This document shows positions 6,817 through 13,398 of a stretch of 13,398 bases of DNA, piece by piece. Within the stretch, counting starts at the first letter, position 1, and each line of letters opens with the position of its first letter. Origin of the DNA: Peptococcaceae bacterium (GTDB taxonomy: Bacteria > Bacillota > DSM-12270 > Thermacetogeniales > Thermacetogeniaceae); the NCBI GenBank assembly GCA_003132605.1, contig PKYJ01000165.1, positions 1-13,398 on the forward strand, in the 5' to 3' direction. The notes beneath the pieces are model-generated. The model searched no databases, was not told the origin of the DNA, and worked only from the letters and a program-made list of their open reading frames with translations. A program made the position numbers and the translations under genes.

Positions 6817-7946
6817 GGTTGCACCCCCTCCTCCAGCTTTACTATGATCGGCTCCCCCGCCCTGATCGTCCAGACCCGGTCGGGAGCCGGGCAGATCTCC
6901 CTGATGGCGCTCTCCTCGCTGGACAGGTAGACCACTTCGTCCTTCTGTCCGCAGACCAGGGGGCGCAGTTTGATCCGGTCGGTGATCCCGATCATCCCAC
7001 CGGTGAAGCCAACCACCAGGCTGAAGGGACCGTTCAGCATTGCAGAGCCATAGACCTGCCGGATAGCCGTGACCGCCTCCCGTTTGGGCTCAGGATAGCG
7101 GTCGATCTCCTTCCAGAAGGGCGCCGCCAGCGCCAGGCAGGTATTCTCCAGGGACAGCCCCTGCCTCCGGTGCAGCAGATCGAAAAGATAGGCGATCACT
7201 TCGGTATCGGTCTGCAGGGTGCAGTGATAACCGAACGCCTCCAGGTAGCGCCTGTTGATGCCGTAGGAAGAGATCTCCCCGTTGTGCACCACTGACCAGT
7301 CCAGGATGGTGAAGGGGTGGGCGCCGCCCCACCAGCCGGGAGTGTTGGTGGGAAACCGCCCGTGAGAGGTCCACATGTAGCCCTCATACTCCTCAACCCG
7401 GTAGAACTCGCCGATGTCCTCGGGGAATCCCACCCCCTTGAACACCCCCATGTTCTTGCCGCTGGAGGCCACGAAAGCCCCGCCGATCTTCTGGTTGATC
7501 TCCATGACCTGGCTGACGACAAAGTTCTTCTCAGCGTCGGCTTCGTCCGCTGATTTCACCAACTCTCTGTTATGGCTGGATGAGAACTGCTCCACCACGT
7601 AGGGCTTCACCCTCAAAAAATAGCGCCACAGCATGGGTGTATCGGTGATCCGGGGATGGGGGCGGGTCGGGATTGGTTCACACCGGTCGATCACGAAGTT
7701 CTTCTCCAGAAAATACTCGGTATCGTGCTGGCTGGCCTCGTTAGTATAAAGGAGGTGGAAGGCATAGTGGTCCTTGTACTGCGGGTAGATCCCGTAGCCG
7801 GCAAAACCGCCGCCGAGGCCGTTGGACCGGTCGTGCATCAGCCTGATGGATCTGATCACATCAGCCCCGCTGAAGCGCTTGGCCTTTTTATTCAATATCC
7901 CGGTGATCGAGCATCCCGACGGGATGCGCGGGAAAGTCCCCTTCAT
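6813..7946 (-). CDS. Glutamate synthase class II glutamine amidotransferase subunit
   Basis: A 377-residue separate glutaminase subunit of glutamate synthase (GltB domain 1; GlxB/MgsA relatives). It would hydrolyse glutamine and pass ammonia to the FMN subunit. The presumed nucleophile is C12 in IPSGCSITGIL. Class II amidotransferases act through an N-terminal cysteine, so an 11-residue propeptide, MKGTFPRIPSG, must be removed first. Other class II features are SHGRFPTNTPG (HGRFPTN at 195-201), HNGEI from 221, and the TDTEV segment near 246. The ATG at 7946 is chosen over an upstream in-frame ATG at 7970 because GGAGG lies seven bases before it. The stop overlaps the next gene by four bases. 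A 105-bp gap with REP-like hairpins separates it from the HdrBC gene upstream. Confidence 0.9.
   Translation of the reverse strand: MKGTFPRIPSGCSITGILNKKAKRFSGADVIRSIRLMHDRSNGLGGGFAGYGIYPQYKDHYAFHLLYTNEASQHDTEYFLEKNFVIDRCEPIPTRPHPRITDTPMLWRYFLRVKPYVVEQFSSSHNRELVKSADEADAEKNFVVSQVMEINQKIGGAFVASSGKNMGVFKGVGFPEDIGEFYRVEEYEGYMWTSHGRFPTNTPGWWGGAHPFTILDWSVVHNGEISSYGINRRYLEAFGYHCTLQTDTEVIAYLFDLLHRRQGLSLENTCLALAAPFWKEIDRYPEPKREAVTAIRQVYGSAMLNGPFSLVVGFTGGMIGITDRIKLRPLVCGQKDEVVYLSSEESAIREICPAPDRVWTIRAGEPIIVKLEEGVQP
7911..7927. repeat. 8-bp inverted repeat at the propeptide/catalytic-Cys codons
   Basis: GCATCCCG (7911-7918) and CGGGATGC (7920-7927) are exact inverted copies one base apart, about 20-35 bases into the glutaminase gene, spanning the codons for the propeptide end and the catalytic cysteine. 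In RNA it could form a hairpin just inside the coding start. It may be chance in GC-rich coding sequence. Confidence 0.55.
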
Positions 7947-7978
7947 GCATACTCCTCCCCCATGGCTCATTACTTATC

Positions 7979-8031
7979 TGGGACGTTCATGGGAACGTTC
8001 CAGCGGGGACATTCCTCGAAGAGGCATGTCA
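7979..8031. repeat. REP-like palindromic repeat cluster between HdrBC and glutaminase genes
   Basis: This stretch holds the perfect palindrome GGAACGTTCC (7992-8001), a related GGACGTTC just before it (7981-7988), and a hairpin in which GACAT-CCTC (8008-8017) pairs with GAGG-ATGTC (8021-8030) across a three-base loop with one mismatch. Repeated GGGACGTTC/GGGACATTCC words resemble the short palindromic repeats scattered between genes in many Clostridia. The name is from memory of such repeats; copy number elsewhere in this genome is unknown. Confidence 0.4.
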
Positions 8032-8051
8032 CCATTCCTTTAAAATCAGCG

Positions 8052-9383
8052 TCAAGAATGATCCTGCATCAAGCCAAGTAATCTTTGGAGTTCCCCTTCT
8101 CCCCCCGGAGGAAGAGCATCGAGACCCAATTTTTTACGTGCCTTCTCATCAATAGCGCCCAGCCTGCCTGTCTGCAGGAAGCCCTTGATTCCGCCCTGCA
8201 GCTGCGGCGGAGCGGTACCCCTCTCCAGAGCCAGGTGTTTTAAAGCCGTAAAAACCTTTTCCATGCCAAACTTCTGAGGGCAGAGCTCGGAGCAGGTATG
8301 GCACTCCAGGCACTGCCAGACAGTCTTGTCTTTCAAGAGTTCGTCCAGGTCACCCCGCAGCAGGCTGCCGATCAGCTCCCGGGGCTGGAAACTGCTGCTC
8401 ACCTGGGCGGTCGGGCAGTCGTCCACGCAGGCGCCGCAGTCATAGCAACGCTTGATGTCGGCCAGATCGATCCGGTCTTTGATCGCATCCAGGGTTCCGG
8501 TCTGCTTGCTCCAGGCCTTGAAGAAAGATTCCGGGCTGACCCGGTGCTCCCGAAGTCCGAGGTCCTCGCCGGGGATGCCCATGGCCAGACCCAATAATTC
8601 GGGATAGGTAAACACCGGCAGGTTCAGCCGCTCTCCCTGGCGCTGCAGGATATACTGACGCTGGTCATACTGAATGAAGCAGGCAGGGCAGACCGCGGTC
8701 AGGGCATCAGCCCTGCCGTTCAAGTCCTGCAACTTCATGCGCAGCATCATGGTAGCTTCTTCCTGGGATCCCGCAAACCCCAGTCCGCTGCCACAGCAGA
8801 GCATCTTGGTCTCGTACGGTACCGATTCCGCCCCCAGTGCCCCGACCAGGAGATCGTACTTCTCCGGGTGCAGGGGATCATCAAAGCGGAGCCGGTTAGC
8901 CGGGCGCATCATGTGACAGCCATAGTGCACAGCGATCTTCAGCCCTTGCATCGGGCGGGTGACGAGCCCCTTGATCCGGGCAGGAGTAACGTCGTCGTGC
9001 AGCACCTCGATCAGGTGCTTGACCACAACCTTGCCCTGGAAGTCCAGGCCGACCGTCCGCAGCCGGGAGGTCACTTTTTCCCTCAATGCTGCCGAATCCA
9101 GGATGTCGCCGAGCACGGTCTTCAGGGTGCTGTAGCAGCCGTTGCAGGGTGTCAGCAGTGGCAGACCGGACTGTTCGGCCAGAGCCAGGTTGCGGGCCGC
9201 GGCCAGAATCCAGGTCTCTTCCGAATAATTACCCACCACGCTCCGGTCCGGGCAGCAGGTGAAGCCCGGCAGGTCCACCGGCTCGATGCCCACCCGCTGC
9301 AAGATGAGGCGGGTCGATTTTTCTAAAAAGGGGAGGCGGGCCGGTATCTGGCATCCCCAAAAAACCGCATAGCGTTTGGCCAT
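8052..9383 (-). CDS. HdrB-HdrC-type fused iron-sulfur protein (two CCG domains plus 2[4Fe-4S])
   Basis: A 443-residue soluble protein resembling heterodisulfide reductase subunits B and C joined in that order. Residues 1-240 hold two complete cysteine-rich CCG motifs: C11, C43-C44, C80 and C83; then C156, C196-C197, C232 and C235. In HdrB such motifs bind non-cubane [4Fe-4S] clusters that reduce disulfides. Residues 310-370 hold two ferredoxin motifs, C313, C316, C319, C323 and C358, C361, C364, C368. Known fusions such as HdrD, GlpC and GlcF put the ferredoxin part first, so the order here is reversed. The ATG has GAGAGGAG seven bases upstream and lies 34 bp after the lipoyl-protein stop. 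With Lpd and the lipoyl carrier beside it, I infer that it moves electrons from a dihydrolipoyl group to the glutamate synthase. A catabolic role with another disulfide is possible. Confidence 0.85.
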   Translation of the reverse strand: MAKRYAVFWGCQIPARLPFLEKSTRLILQRVGIEPVDLPGFTCCPDRSVVGNYSEETWILAAARNLALAEQSGLPLLTPCNGCYSTLKTVLGDILDSAALREKVTSRLRTVGLDFQGKVVVKHLIEVLHDDVTPARIKGLVTRPMQGLKIAVHYGCHMMRPANRLRFDDPLHPEKYDLLVGALGAESVPYETKMLCCGSGLGFAGSQEEATMMLRMKLQDLNGRADALTAVCPACFIQYDQRQYILQRQGERLNLPVFTYPELLGLAMGIPGEDLGLREHRVSPESFFKAWSKQTGTLDAIKDRIDLADIKRCYDCGACVDDCPTAQVSSSFQPRELIGSLLRGDLDELLKDKTVWQCLECHTCSELCPQKFGMEKVFTALKHLALERGTAPPQLQGGIKGFLQTGRLGAIDEKARKKLGLDALPPGGEGELQRLLGLMQDHS

Positions 9384-9417
9384 GAGCTTCTCCTCTCAAG
9401 ATAGTCGTTGGCCCTTC

Positions 9418-9651
9418 TCACTTCTCATTTATACGGCACAGAGCCTGGCCGACTTTGACCACTTCTCCCTCTGTGACGATGATCTCTTCCACCATACCAC
9501 CGGCAGGGGAGGGAACGCTGAAGACGGCCTTGCTGGTAAACATCTCCACCAGCTCATCTTCGGCCGCCACATCGTCTCCTTCATCCACCTTCCAAAAGGA
9601 TACGGTGGCTTCATCCACGCCCTCGGCAAGAAACGGCAGCACTATATCCAT
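9418..9651 (-). CDS. Free-standing lipoyl carrier domain protein (E2-type)
   Basis: A 77-residue protein that is nothing but one lipoyl/biotinyl domain. It starts MDIVLPFLAEGVDEATV, as E2 lipoyl domains do, has the acceptor turn EMFTSKAVFSVPSP with K41 as the presumed modified lysine, and ends with GGMVEEIIVTEGEVVKVGQAL, the second half of the barrel. The usual E2 acceptor turn is ETDKA; here Ser precedes Lys. The MKM of biotin carriers is absent, so lipoate is the more likely group. The ATG at 9651 is chosen because GGGAGGGTGATC lies before it; a GTG at 9663 abuts the ribosome site and is unlikely. It lies 37 bp after lpdA and 34 bp before the HdrBC gene, so it probably carries electrons between these two. 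No E1, E2 catalytic domain, GcvH-partner or lipoate ligase gene is in the window. Confidence 0.85.
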   Translation of the reverse strand: MDIVLPFLAEGVDEATVSFWKVDEGDDVAAEDELVEMFTSKAVFSVPSPAGGMVEEIIVTEGEVVKVGQALCRINEK

Positions 9652-9688
9652 ACTTGAGATCACCCTCCCGTAAAATGGTCATTGGTCT

Positions 9689-11050
9689 TTAATTCCCGGC
9701 CGCTTCTACCGCATCCCTCACGGCCTCGGACAGGGTCGGGTGGGCATGGATGGTGTCGCTGAACTGCGACAGGGTCAGCCCCCAGCGCACCGCCAACGCC
9801 CCTTCGGCAAGCAGTTCGGTGGCATGCGGTCCGATGATATGCAGGCCCAGCATGCGGCCGGTGTCCGCAGCAGCCAGTACCTTCACGAAGCCGTCCGGCT
9901 CTCCCTCGCACAAGGCCTTGCCGTTGGCAACGAAGAGAGACTTGCCGGTCTTCAGCGGGATGCCCCGGGTCTTGGCCTCCCGGCTGGTGATGCCGACGCT
10001 CCCGATCTCCGGGTAGGTAAAGATGCAGTTAGGGATGGCGCCGTAATCCACGGTCTGTTCCCCGCCCAGGGCGTTTGCCGCCGCCGCCACTCCCTGGGCG
10101 GTGGCCACGTGGGCGAGCAGGGTCTTCCCGGTGATGTCACCCACTGCGTAGACGCCGGGGGTTGATGTTTCCATGCTGTCGTTGACGATCACCGCCCCGG
10201 AGGTTGTAGCCACTCCGGCTTGCTCGAGTCCAATGTCTACCGTATTCAAGCTGCGGCCAATCGCAATCAACACCTTGTCGGCCACCACTTCGGCGCCGTC
10301 GCCCAGAGAAACCCTGGCACGCCGCCCGTCCCGGGCCACCTCCAGGATCTTGGTCTTGGTCTTCAGGTCGATCCCCTGCTGCTTCAGCATCACCTGCAGC
10401 CTCCGGGCCAGGTCCTCATCGATGAACGGGAGGATGGTCGGCTGGGCCTCCACCAGGATCACCCGGACACCCATGGCGGCGCAGATCCCCGCAAACTCGC
10501 AGCCGATCACACCCCCACCGACGATCAGCAGGGTCTCGGGGAGTTCATCCAACTGCAGCATCTCCGTGCTGGACAGCACCACTTCCCCATCGTAGCCCAG
10601 GGAGTTTGGCAGCAAGGGCTCGGAACCGGTGGCGACGATGATCTTGTCGCCGCTGATCCGCTCGGTCCTGTCGCCGTCAAATGCCAACTCCACCAGGTGG
10701 CTGCCGGCCAGGCGCCCGCGGGCCTGTACTAGCTCGATCTTGCTATTTTTCAGCAATAACTGCACGCCGGACCTCAACTTGGTGACAAGCTCTTCCTGAC
10801 GAGAACGCACTCTGACATAGTTCAGCGCGGGCTCGCCCACCTCGACCCCGAACTCCCCGGCCTTGCGGGCGCGCCTGAACACCGAGGCGCTTTCCACCAG
10901 CGCCTTGGTCGGAATGCAGCCTCTATTCAGACAGGTCCCACCGACCTGCCCGGCCTCGACGATACAGACCCTGGCCCCCAGGCCGGCCGCCTTCAGGGCT
11001 GCCGGGTAGCCTCCCGGACCTGCCCCGATAACAATCACCTGATAGTCCAA
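9689..11050 (-). CDS. lpdA: Dihydrolipoamide dehydrogenase (Lpd/E3)
   Basis: A complete 453-residue FAD- and NAD-dependent disulfide oxidoreductase. It has the FAD motif GAGPGG (9-14), the redox-active pair C40/C45 in GGTCLNRGCIPTKAL, the NAD motif GGGVIG (178-183), the second FAD motif with YAVGDITGKTLLAHVA, and a dimerisation domain ending with HPTLSE (H437 to E442, the catalytic His-Glu pair). All active residues of true Lpd are present, so it should reversibly oxidise dihydrolipoyl groups with NAD+. It starts at a TTG (11048-11050) with GGGAGG nine bases upstream, 21 bp after the GXGXG gene. Other flavin oxidoreductases such as GltD lack the CxxxxC and HPT-E features, so it is not a disguised GltD. 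Its partner is most likely the lipoyl carrier encoded next. Confidence 0.95.
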   Translation of the reverse strand: MDYQVIVIGAGPGGYPAALKAAGLGARVCIVEAGQVGGTCLNRGCIPTKALVESASVFRRARKAGEFGVEVGEPALNYVRVRSRQEELVTKLRSGVQLLLKNSKIELVQARGRLAGSHLVELAFDGDRTERISGDKIIVATGSEPLLPNSLGYDGEVVLSSTEMLQLDELPETLLIVGGGVIGCEFAGICAAMGVRVILVEAQPTILPFIDEDLARRLQVMLKQQGIDLKTKTKILEVARDGRRARVSLGDGAEVVADKVLIAIGRSLNTVDIGLEQAGVATTSGAVIVNDSMETSTPGVYAVGDITGKTLLAHVATAQGVAAAANALGGEQTVDYGAIPNCIFTYPEIGSVGITSREAKTRGIPLKTGKSLFVANGKALCEGEPDGFVKVLAAADTGRMLGLHIIGPHATELLAEGALAVRWGLTLSQFSDTIHAHPTLSEAVRDAVEAAGN

Positions 11051-11071
11051 CCCCTGATTCCTCCCTTTGGC

Positions 11072-11812
11072 CTAAGAGCAGTAGAGTCTTCCGTAGGGCC
11101 GGTTGGAAACCGGTATCAACTTGCAGAACTTCCCGGCGCAAACCTCATCGTAATTAAATCCAAAGGCAGCGCAGAAATCCTGCAGGTGCGGGCCCAGGAG
11201 ACTCCAATCCGCCTCGTCCAGATCGAAGACGGACACCTCTTTGCCCAGGGTGAAGGGGTCGACCTCGCCTCTCAAATAGATCACACCGCCGTGCATGCCC
11301 GTCCCCAGATAGTCACCGGCCAGAGGCACCCCCGGCTGCCGCTCCAAACCAAGCAGCACCAGAACCCCTCCAGCCATATATTCTCCCAGAAAGTCCCCCG
11401 CCGTCCCGCCGGCGATCAGCACCGGGACCTGCTTTTTGTATTCTTTCATGTGGATCCCCACCCGGTACCCCACGCTTCCCTTGATAAACAGCCGCCCGCC
11501 ACGCATCCCGTAGCCCAGCACGTCGCCGGCATGGCCGTGTACCGTGACTTGGCCGGCGTTCATGGTGTTGCCGATGGCATCCTGGGCATTGTCATTGATC
11601 GTGATCTCCGGGCCGTTCATGAATGAGGCCAGGTCGTTGCCCGGCACTCCGTTGACCACCATCTTGATATCGGGATACGCCAGGCCGGTACCCAGGTAGC
11701 GCTGTCCGTTGACGTTGTCGAGCTGAAACTCCCGTACCCCTTCCTCCGCCAGGCGCTTGATCAGCTCGTTCAGTTCATGGTAATGCAGGCCCTGGCTGTC
11801 GATCCTCTCCAT
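11072..11812 (-). CDS. Glutamate synthase GXGXG (alpha subunit C-terminal) domain protein
   Basis: A 246-residue protein equal to the C-terminal right-handed beta-helix domain of GltB, here a separate subunit. A short N-terminal helical part precedes the repeats (MERIDSQGLHYHELNELIKR). Repeated turns follow: GNTMNAGQVTVHGHAGDVLG, YGMRGGRLFIKGSVGYRVG, GGTAGDFLGEYMAGGVLVLLG and GDYLGTGMHGGVIYLRG, spaced as in GltB and in FwdC/FmdC-type proteins. The last 45 or so residues (DFCAAFGFNYDEVCAGKFCK, then PVSNRPYGRLYCS) form a tail with several cysteines. In fused GltB this domain has no catalysis but holds the glutaminase and synthase domains together. It lies 159 bp after glnA behind its own promoter, far from the other two glutamate synthase parts at the end of the cluster. 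N-methylglutamate synthase MgsB is a related alternative. Confidence 0.9.
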   Translation of the reverse strand: MERIDSQGLHYHELNELIKRLAEEGVREFQLDNVNGQRYLGTGLAYPDIKMVVNGVPGNDLASFMNGPEITINDNAQDAIGNTMNAGQVTVHGHAGDVLGYGMRGGRLFIKGSVGYRVGIHMKEYKKQVPVLIAGGTAGDFLGEYMAGGVLVLLGLERQPGVPLAGDYLGTGMHGGVIYLRGEVDPFTLGKEVSVFDLDEADWSLLGPHLQDFCAAFGFNYDEVCAGKFCKLIPVSNRPYGRLYCS

Positions 11813-11855
11813 GCTTCCGTCCCCCGCTTACAAGGCTTAATTGCTCGTGTTTGCG

Positions 11856-11884
11856 ATTATATCAGCACCTTCGGTAAATTACAA
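11856..11884 (-). promoter_or_regulatory. Probable internal promoter for the glutamate synthase genes
   Basis: On the minus strand TTGTAA (11884-11879), a 17-base spacer and a perfect TATAAT (11861-11856) lie in the 159-bp gap after glnA, which is clearly more AT-rich than its surroundings. The start would be near 11849, about 37 bases before the ATG of the GXGXG gene. No terminator for glnA is evident before it. Confidence 0.55.
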
Positions 11885-11971
11885 TCTTCTTTTGCTGCAT
11901 ATACAATATACAAGTCAACTCACCCCTGCAGGAGAGCCGTCCCCCTGTCTTTCATCCCCCTCTATGTCCGA

Positions 11972-13303
11972 TCAATACTTGTTCAGATACATGTTTTGCT
12001 CCCAGGGATGCACCTGAATCCGGTACTCGTTCCACTCCAGGGTCTTGGCGGCCACGAATTTCTCGAAGATGTGGGGGCCGAGGGCCTCCTGGATCAGGCT
12101 GTCCTTCTTGAGTTCCTCCAGGGCATCTCCCAGGGTGCCGGGCAGGCATCCGATGCCCCGGCTCTGCAGTTCCTGTTCCGACATCTCGAAGATGTTCTGT
12201 TCAACCGGAGCGGGCGGGTTGATCCCGTTTTTGATGCCATCGAGGCCCGCCTTGAGGTTGGCGGCAAAGGCCAGGTACGGGTTGCAGGCCGGGTCCGGGC
12301 TGCGGAACTCCAGGCTGGTCCCCTGCCCCCGGCGGGCCGGGACACGCACCAGCGGGCTCCGGTTCCGGGGCGACCAGGCGATATAGACGGGGGCCTCATA
12401 CCCGGGCACCAGCCTCTTGTAAGAGTTGACGATCGGGTTGGTGATCGCGGTCAGACCCCTGACATGGGAGAGCAGCCCACCCAGGTAATGCATGGCCACG
12501 CTGCTCAGTTGCAAGGGCGCCGACGGATCGTAAAAGGCGTTCGTACCGTTGGCAAAGAGGGACTGGTTGACGTGCATACCCGAACCGTTGATGCCGAACA
12601 CCGGCTTGGGCATGAAGGTGGCGTGCAGCCCATGCAATTGGGCAATAGAACGCACCACATATTTGAAGGTCACCACGTTGTCGGCCGTGGTCAGGGCGTC
12701 GTCGTAGCGGAAGTCAATCTCGTGCTGCCCTGGGGCGACTTCGTGATGGGAGGCCTCCACGTCAAACCCCATCTCCTTCAGGGCCAGGACTATGTCCCTG
12801 CGGGTGTCCTCGCCGCGGTCCAGGGGGCTCAGGTCGAAGTAGCCGCCTTCATCATGAGTGGTGACGGTGGGGCGGCCTGACTGATCCGTATTGAACAGGA
12901 AGAACTCCGCCTCGGGACCGACATTCATGGTGTAGCCCAGTTCCCCGGCCTCGGCCAGCACTTTTTTCAGGGCATAGCGCGGGCAACCCACGAAGGGGGT
13001 GTCATCAGGGTTGTAAACGTCGCAGATCAGCCGGCCCACAGATCCGTCGCGGCCGCGCCAGGGGAAGATGGTGAAGGTGTTGGGGTCGGGGACCAGATGC
13101 ATATCGGACTCCTCGATCCTGACAAACCCCTCGATCGATGAACCGTCAAACATGACCCCGTCATTCAGGGCGTTTTCCAATTGCTCCACCGTGATGGCCA
13201 CGTTCTTGAGCGTCCCCAGAATATCGGTGAACTGGAGCCTGATAAACTGTACTCCACGATCCTCGGCGATGCCGAGAACGTCTTCCTTCGTCTTGGTAAT
13301 CAT
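11972..13303 (-). CDS. glnA: Glutamine synthetase, type I-alpha
   Basis: A complete 443-residue ATP-dependent glutamine synthetase (glutamate + NH3 -> glutamine), a cytoplasmic dodecamer in this family. Visible are MFDGSSIEGF (51-60), GPEAEFFLF (129-137; metal ligands E131 and E133), the EVAPGQHEIDF segment (188-198), KPVFGINGSGMHVNQS (233-248), NSYKRLVPGYEAP (293-305) and RSPDPACNPYLAFAA (334-348). The length and lack of the 25-residue insertion and adenylylation-site tail put it in the I-alpha class of Firmicutes. R62 in EGFVRIEESDM corresponds to the residue that mediates glutamine feedback in Bacillus GlnA, so direct feedback inhibition is likely. AGGAGG lies eight bases before the ATG. 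Its product feeds the glutamate synthase encoded downstream. About 95 bases of upstream sequence are in the window; I found no convincing GlnR site in them. Confidence 0.97.
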   Translation of the reverse strand: MITKTKEDVLGIAEDRGVQFIRLQFTDILGTLKNVAITVEQLENALNDGVMFDGSSIEGFVRIEESDMHLVPDPNTFTIFPWRGRDGSVGRLICDVYNPDDTPFVGCPRYALKKVLAEAGELGYTMNVGPEAEFFLFNTDQSGRPTVTTHDEGGYFDLSPLDRGEDTRRDIVLALKEMGFDVEASHHEVAPGQHEIDFRYDDALTTADNVVTFKYVVRSIAQLHGLHATFMPKPVFGINGSGMHVNQSLFANGTNAFYDPSAPLQLSSVAMHYLGGLLSHVRGLTAITNPIVNSYKRLVPGYEAPVYIAWSPRNRSPLVRVPARRGQGTSLEFRSPDPACNPYLAFAANLKAGLDGIKNGINPPAPVEQNIFEMSEQELQSRGIGCLPGTLGDALEELKKDSLIQEALGPHIFEKFVAAKTLEWNEYRIQVHPWEQNMYLNKY

Positions 13304-13398
13304 CTGGTGAACCTCCTGCGCTTATTATCTTTGTTTTTACGTGTTTTGAATCTGCCAACAGGCATTTCGAATGTGTTCCACAGATGACTACCCGCTCT

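Noticed and set aside
5899..6930. Long plus-strand open frame (343 codons) opposite the glutamate synthase genes
   Set aside because: It lies wholly antisense to strongly supported genes with complete motifs, has a His/Gly/Pro/Arg-rich composition typical of a GC-rich shadow frame, and resembles no family.
5269..7946. N-methylglutamate synthase (MgsABC) instead of glutamate synthase
   Set aside because: The three-part split is shared, but the adjacent enzyme is a true GlnA rather than a gamma-glutamylmethylamide synthetase, and the FMN subunit carries the ferredoxin extension of archaeal-type glutamate synthases. Not fully excluded.
11777..12880. Long plus-strand open frame (367 codons) opposite glnA
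   Set aside because: It is antisense to a complete, conserved glnA and reads as low-information shadow sequence with no domain.
13372..13382. TGTGTTCCACA inverted repeat upstream of glnA as a GlnR/TnrA operator
   Set aside because: The GlnR/TnrA pattern TGTNA-N7-TNACA is not met: the spacing and the A/T positions are wrong. The arms are only four bases.

Overview
The window looks like chromosome of a moderately GC-rich, Gram-positive anaerobe of the Clostridia. A Desulfotomaculum/Pelotomaculum-like lineage is a guess from gene content, not a measurement. Pointers are a class I-alpha glutamine synthetase of Bacillus type, strong AGGAGG-like ribosome sites with several TTG/GTG starts, a YflT-type general stress protein, a DUF1015 gene, and an archaeal-style glutamate synthase split over several genes. 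I see no tRNA, rRNA, CRISPR array, insertion sequence or phage gene.

Left part (1-5131): on the minus strand a PHP-family phosphatase (1530-2291), a CaCA-family cation antiporter (409-1419) and a LysE-type exporter cut by the window edge (1-307) follow one another. Divergent from the phosphatase, with both promoters visible at 2337-2415, is a DUF1015 gene broken into two frames by an apparent one-base loss at about 3252. It converges on and overlaps mobB (3803-4330, minus). A small glycine-zipper stress protein (4593-5072, plus) ends at a perfect bidirectional terminator (5100-5131).

Right part (5269-13303, minus strand; transcription runs from high to low coordinates): seven genes form an ammonium-assimilation cluster. 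In order they are glnA; the GXGXG domain of glutamate synthase; dihydrolipoamide dehydrogenase (TTG start); a 77-residue free-standing lipoyl carrier; a fused HdrB-HdrC-type iron-sulfur protein; the class II glutaminase domain of glutamate synthase; and its FMN domain with two added [4Fe-4S] motifs. A good promoter lies between glnA and the next gene, so the six downstream genes may be expressed apart from glnA. The shared terminator at 5100-5131 would end the transcript.

The main observation is what is missing and what replaces it. No GltD (NADPH-oxidising small subunit) is present in the window. In its usual place sit an intact Lpd, a lipoyl domain and an HdrBC-like protein carrying two complete CCG cluster motifs. 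I infer an electron chain NAD(P)H -> Lpd -> lipoyl carrier -> HdrBC -> ferredoxin/FMN domain of glutamate synthase, which recalls the lipoate-binding-protein/Hdr-like systems of sulfur oxidisers but is tied to nitrogen assimilation. This is an inference from gene order and motifs, and I do not know whether it has been described.
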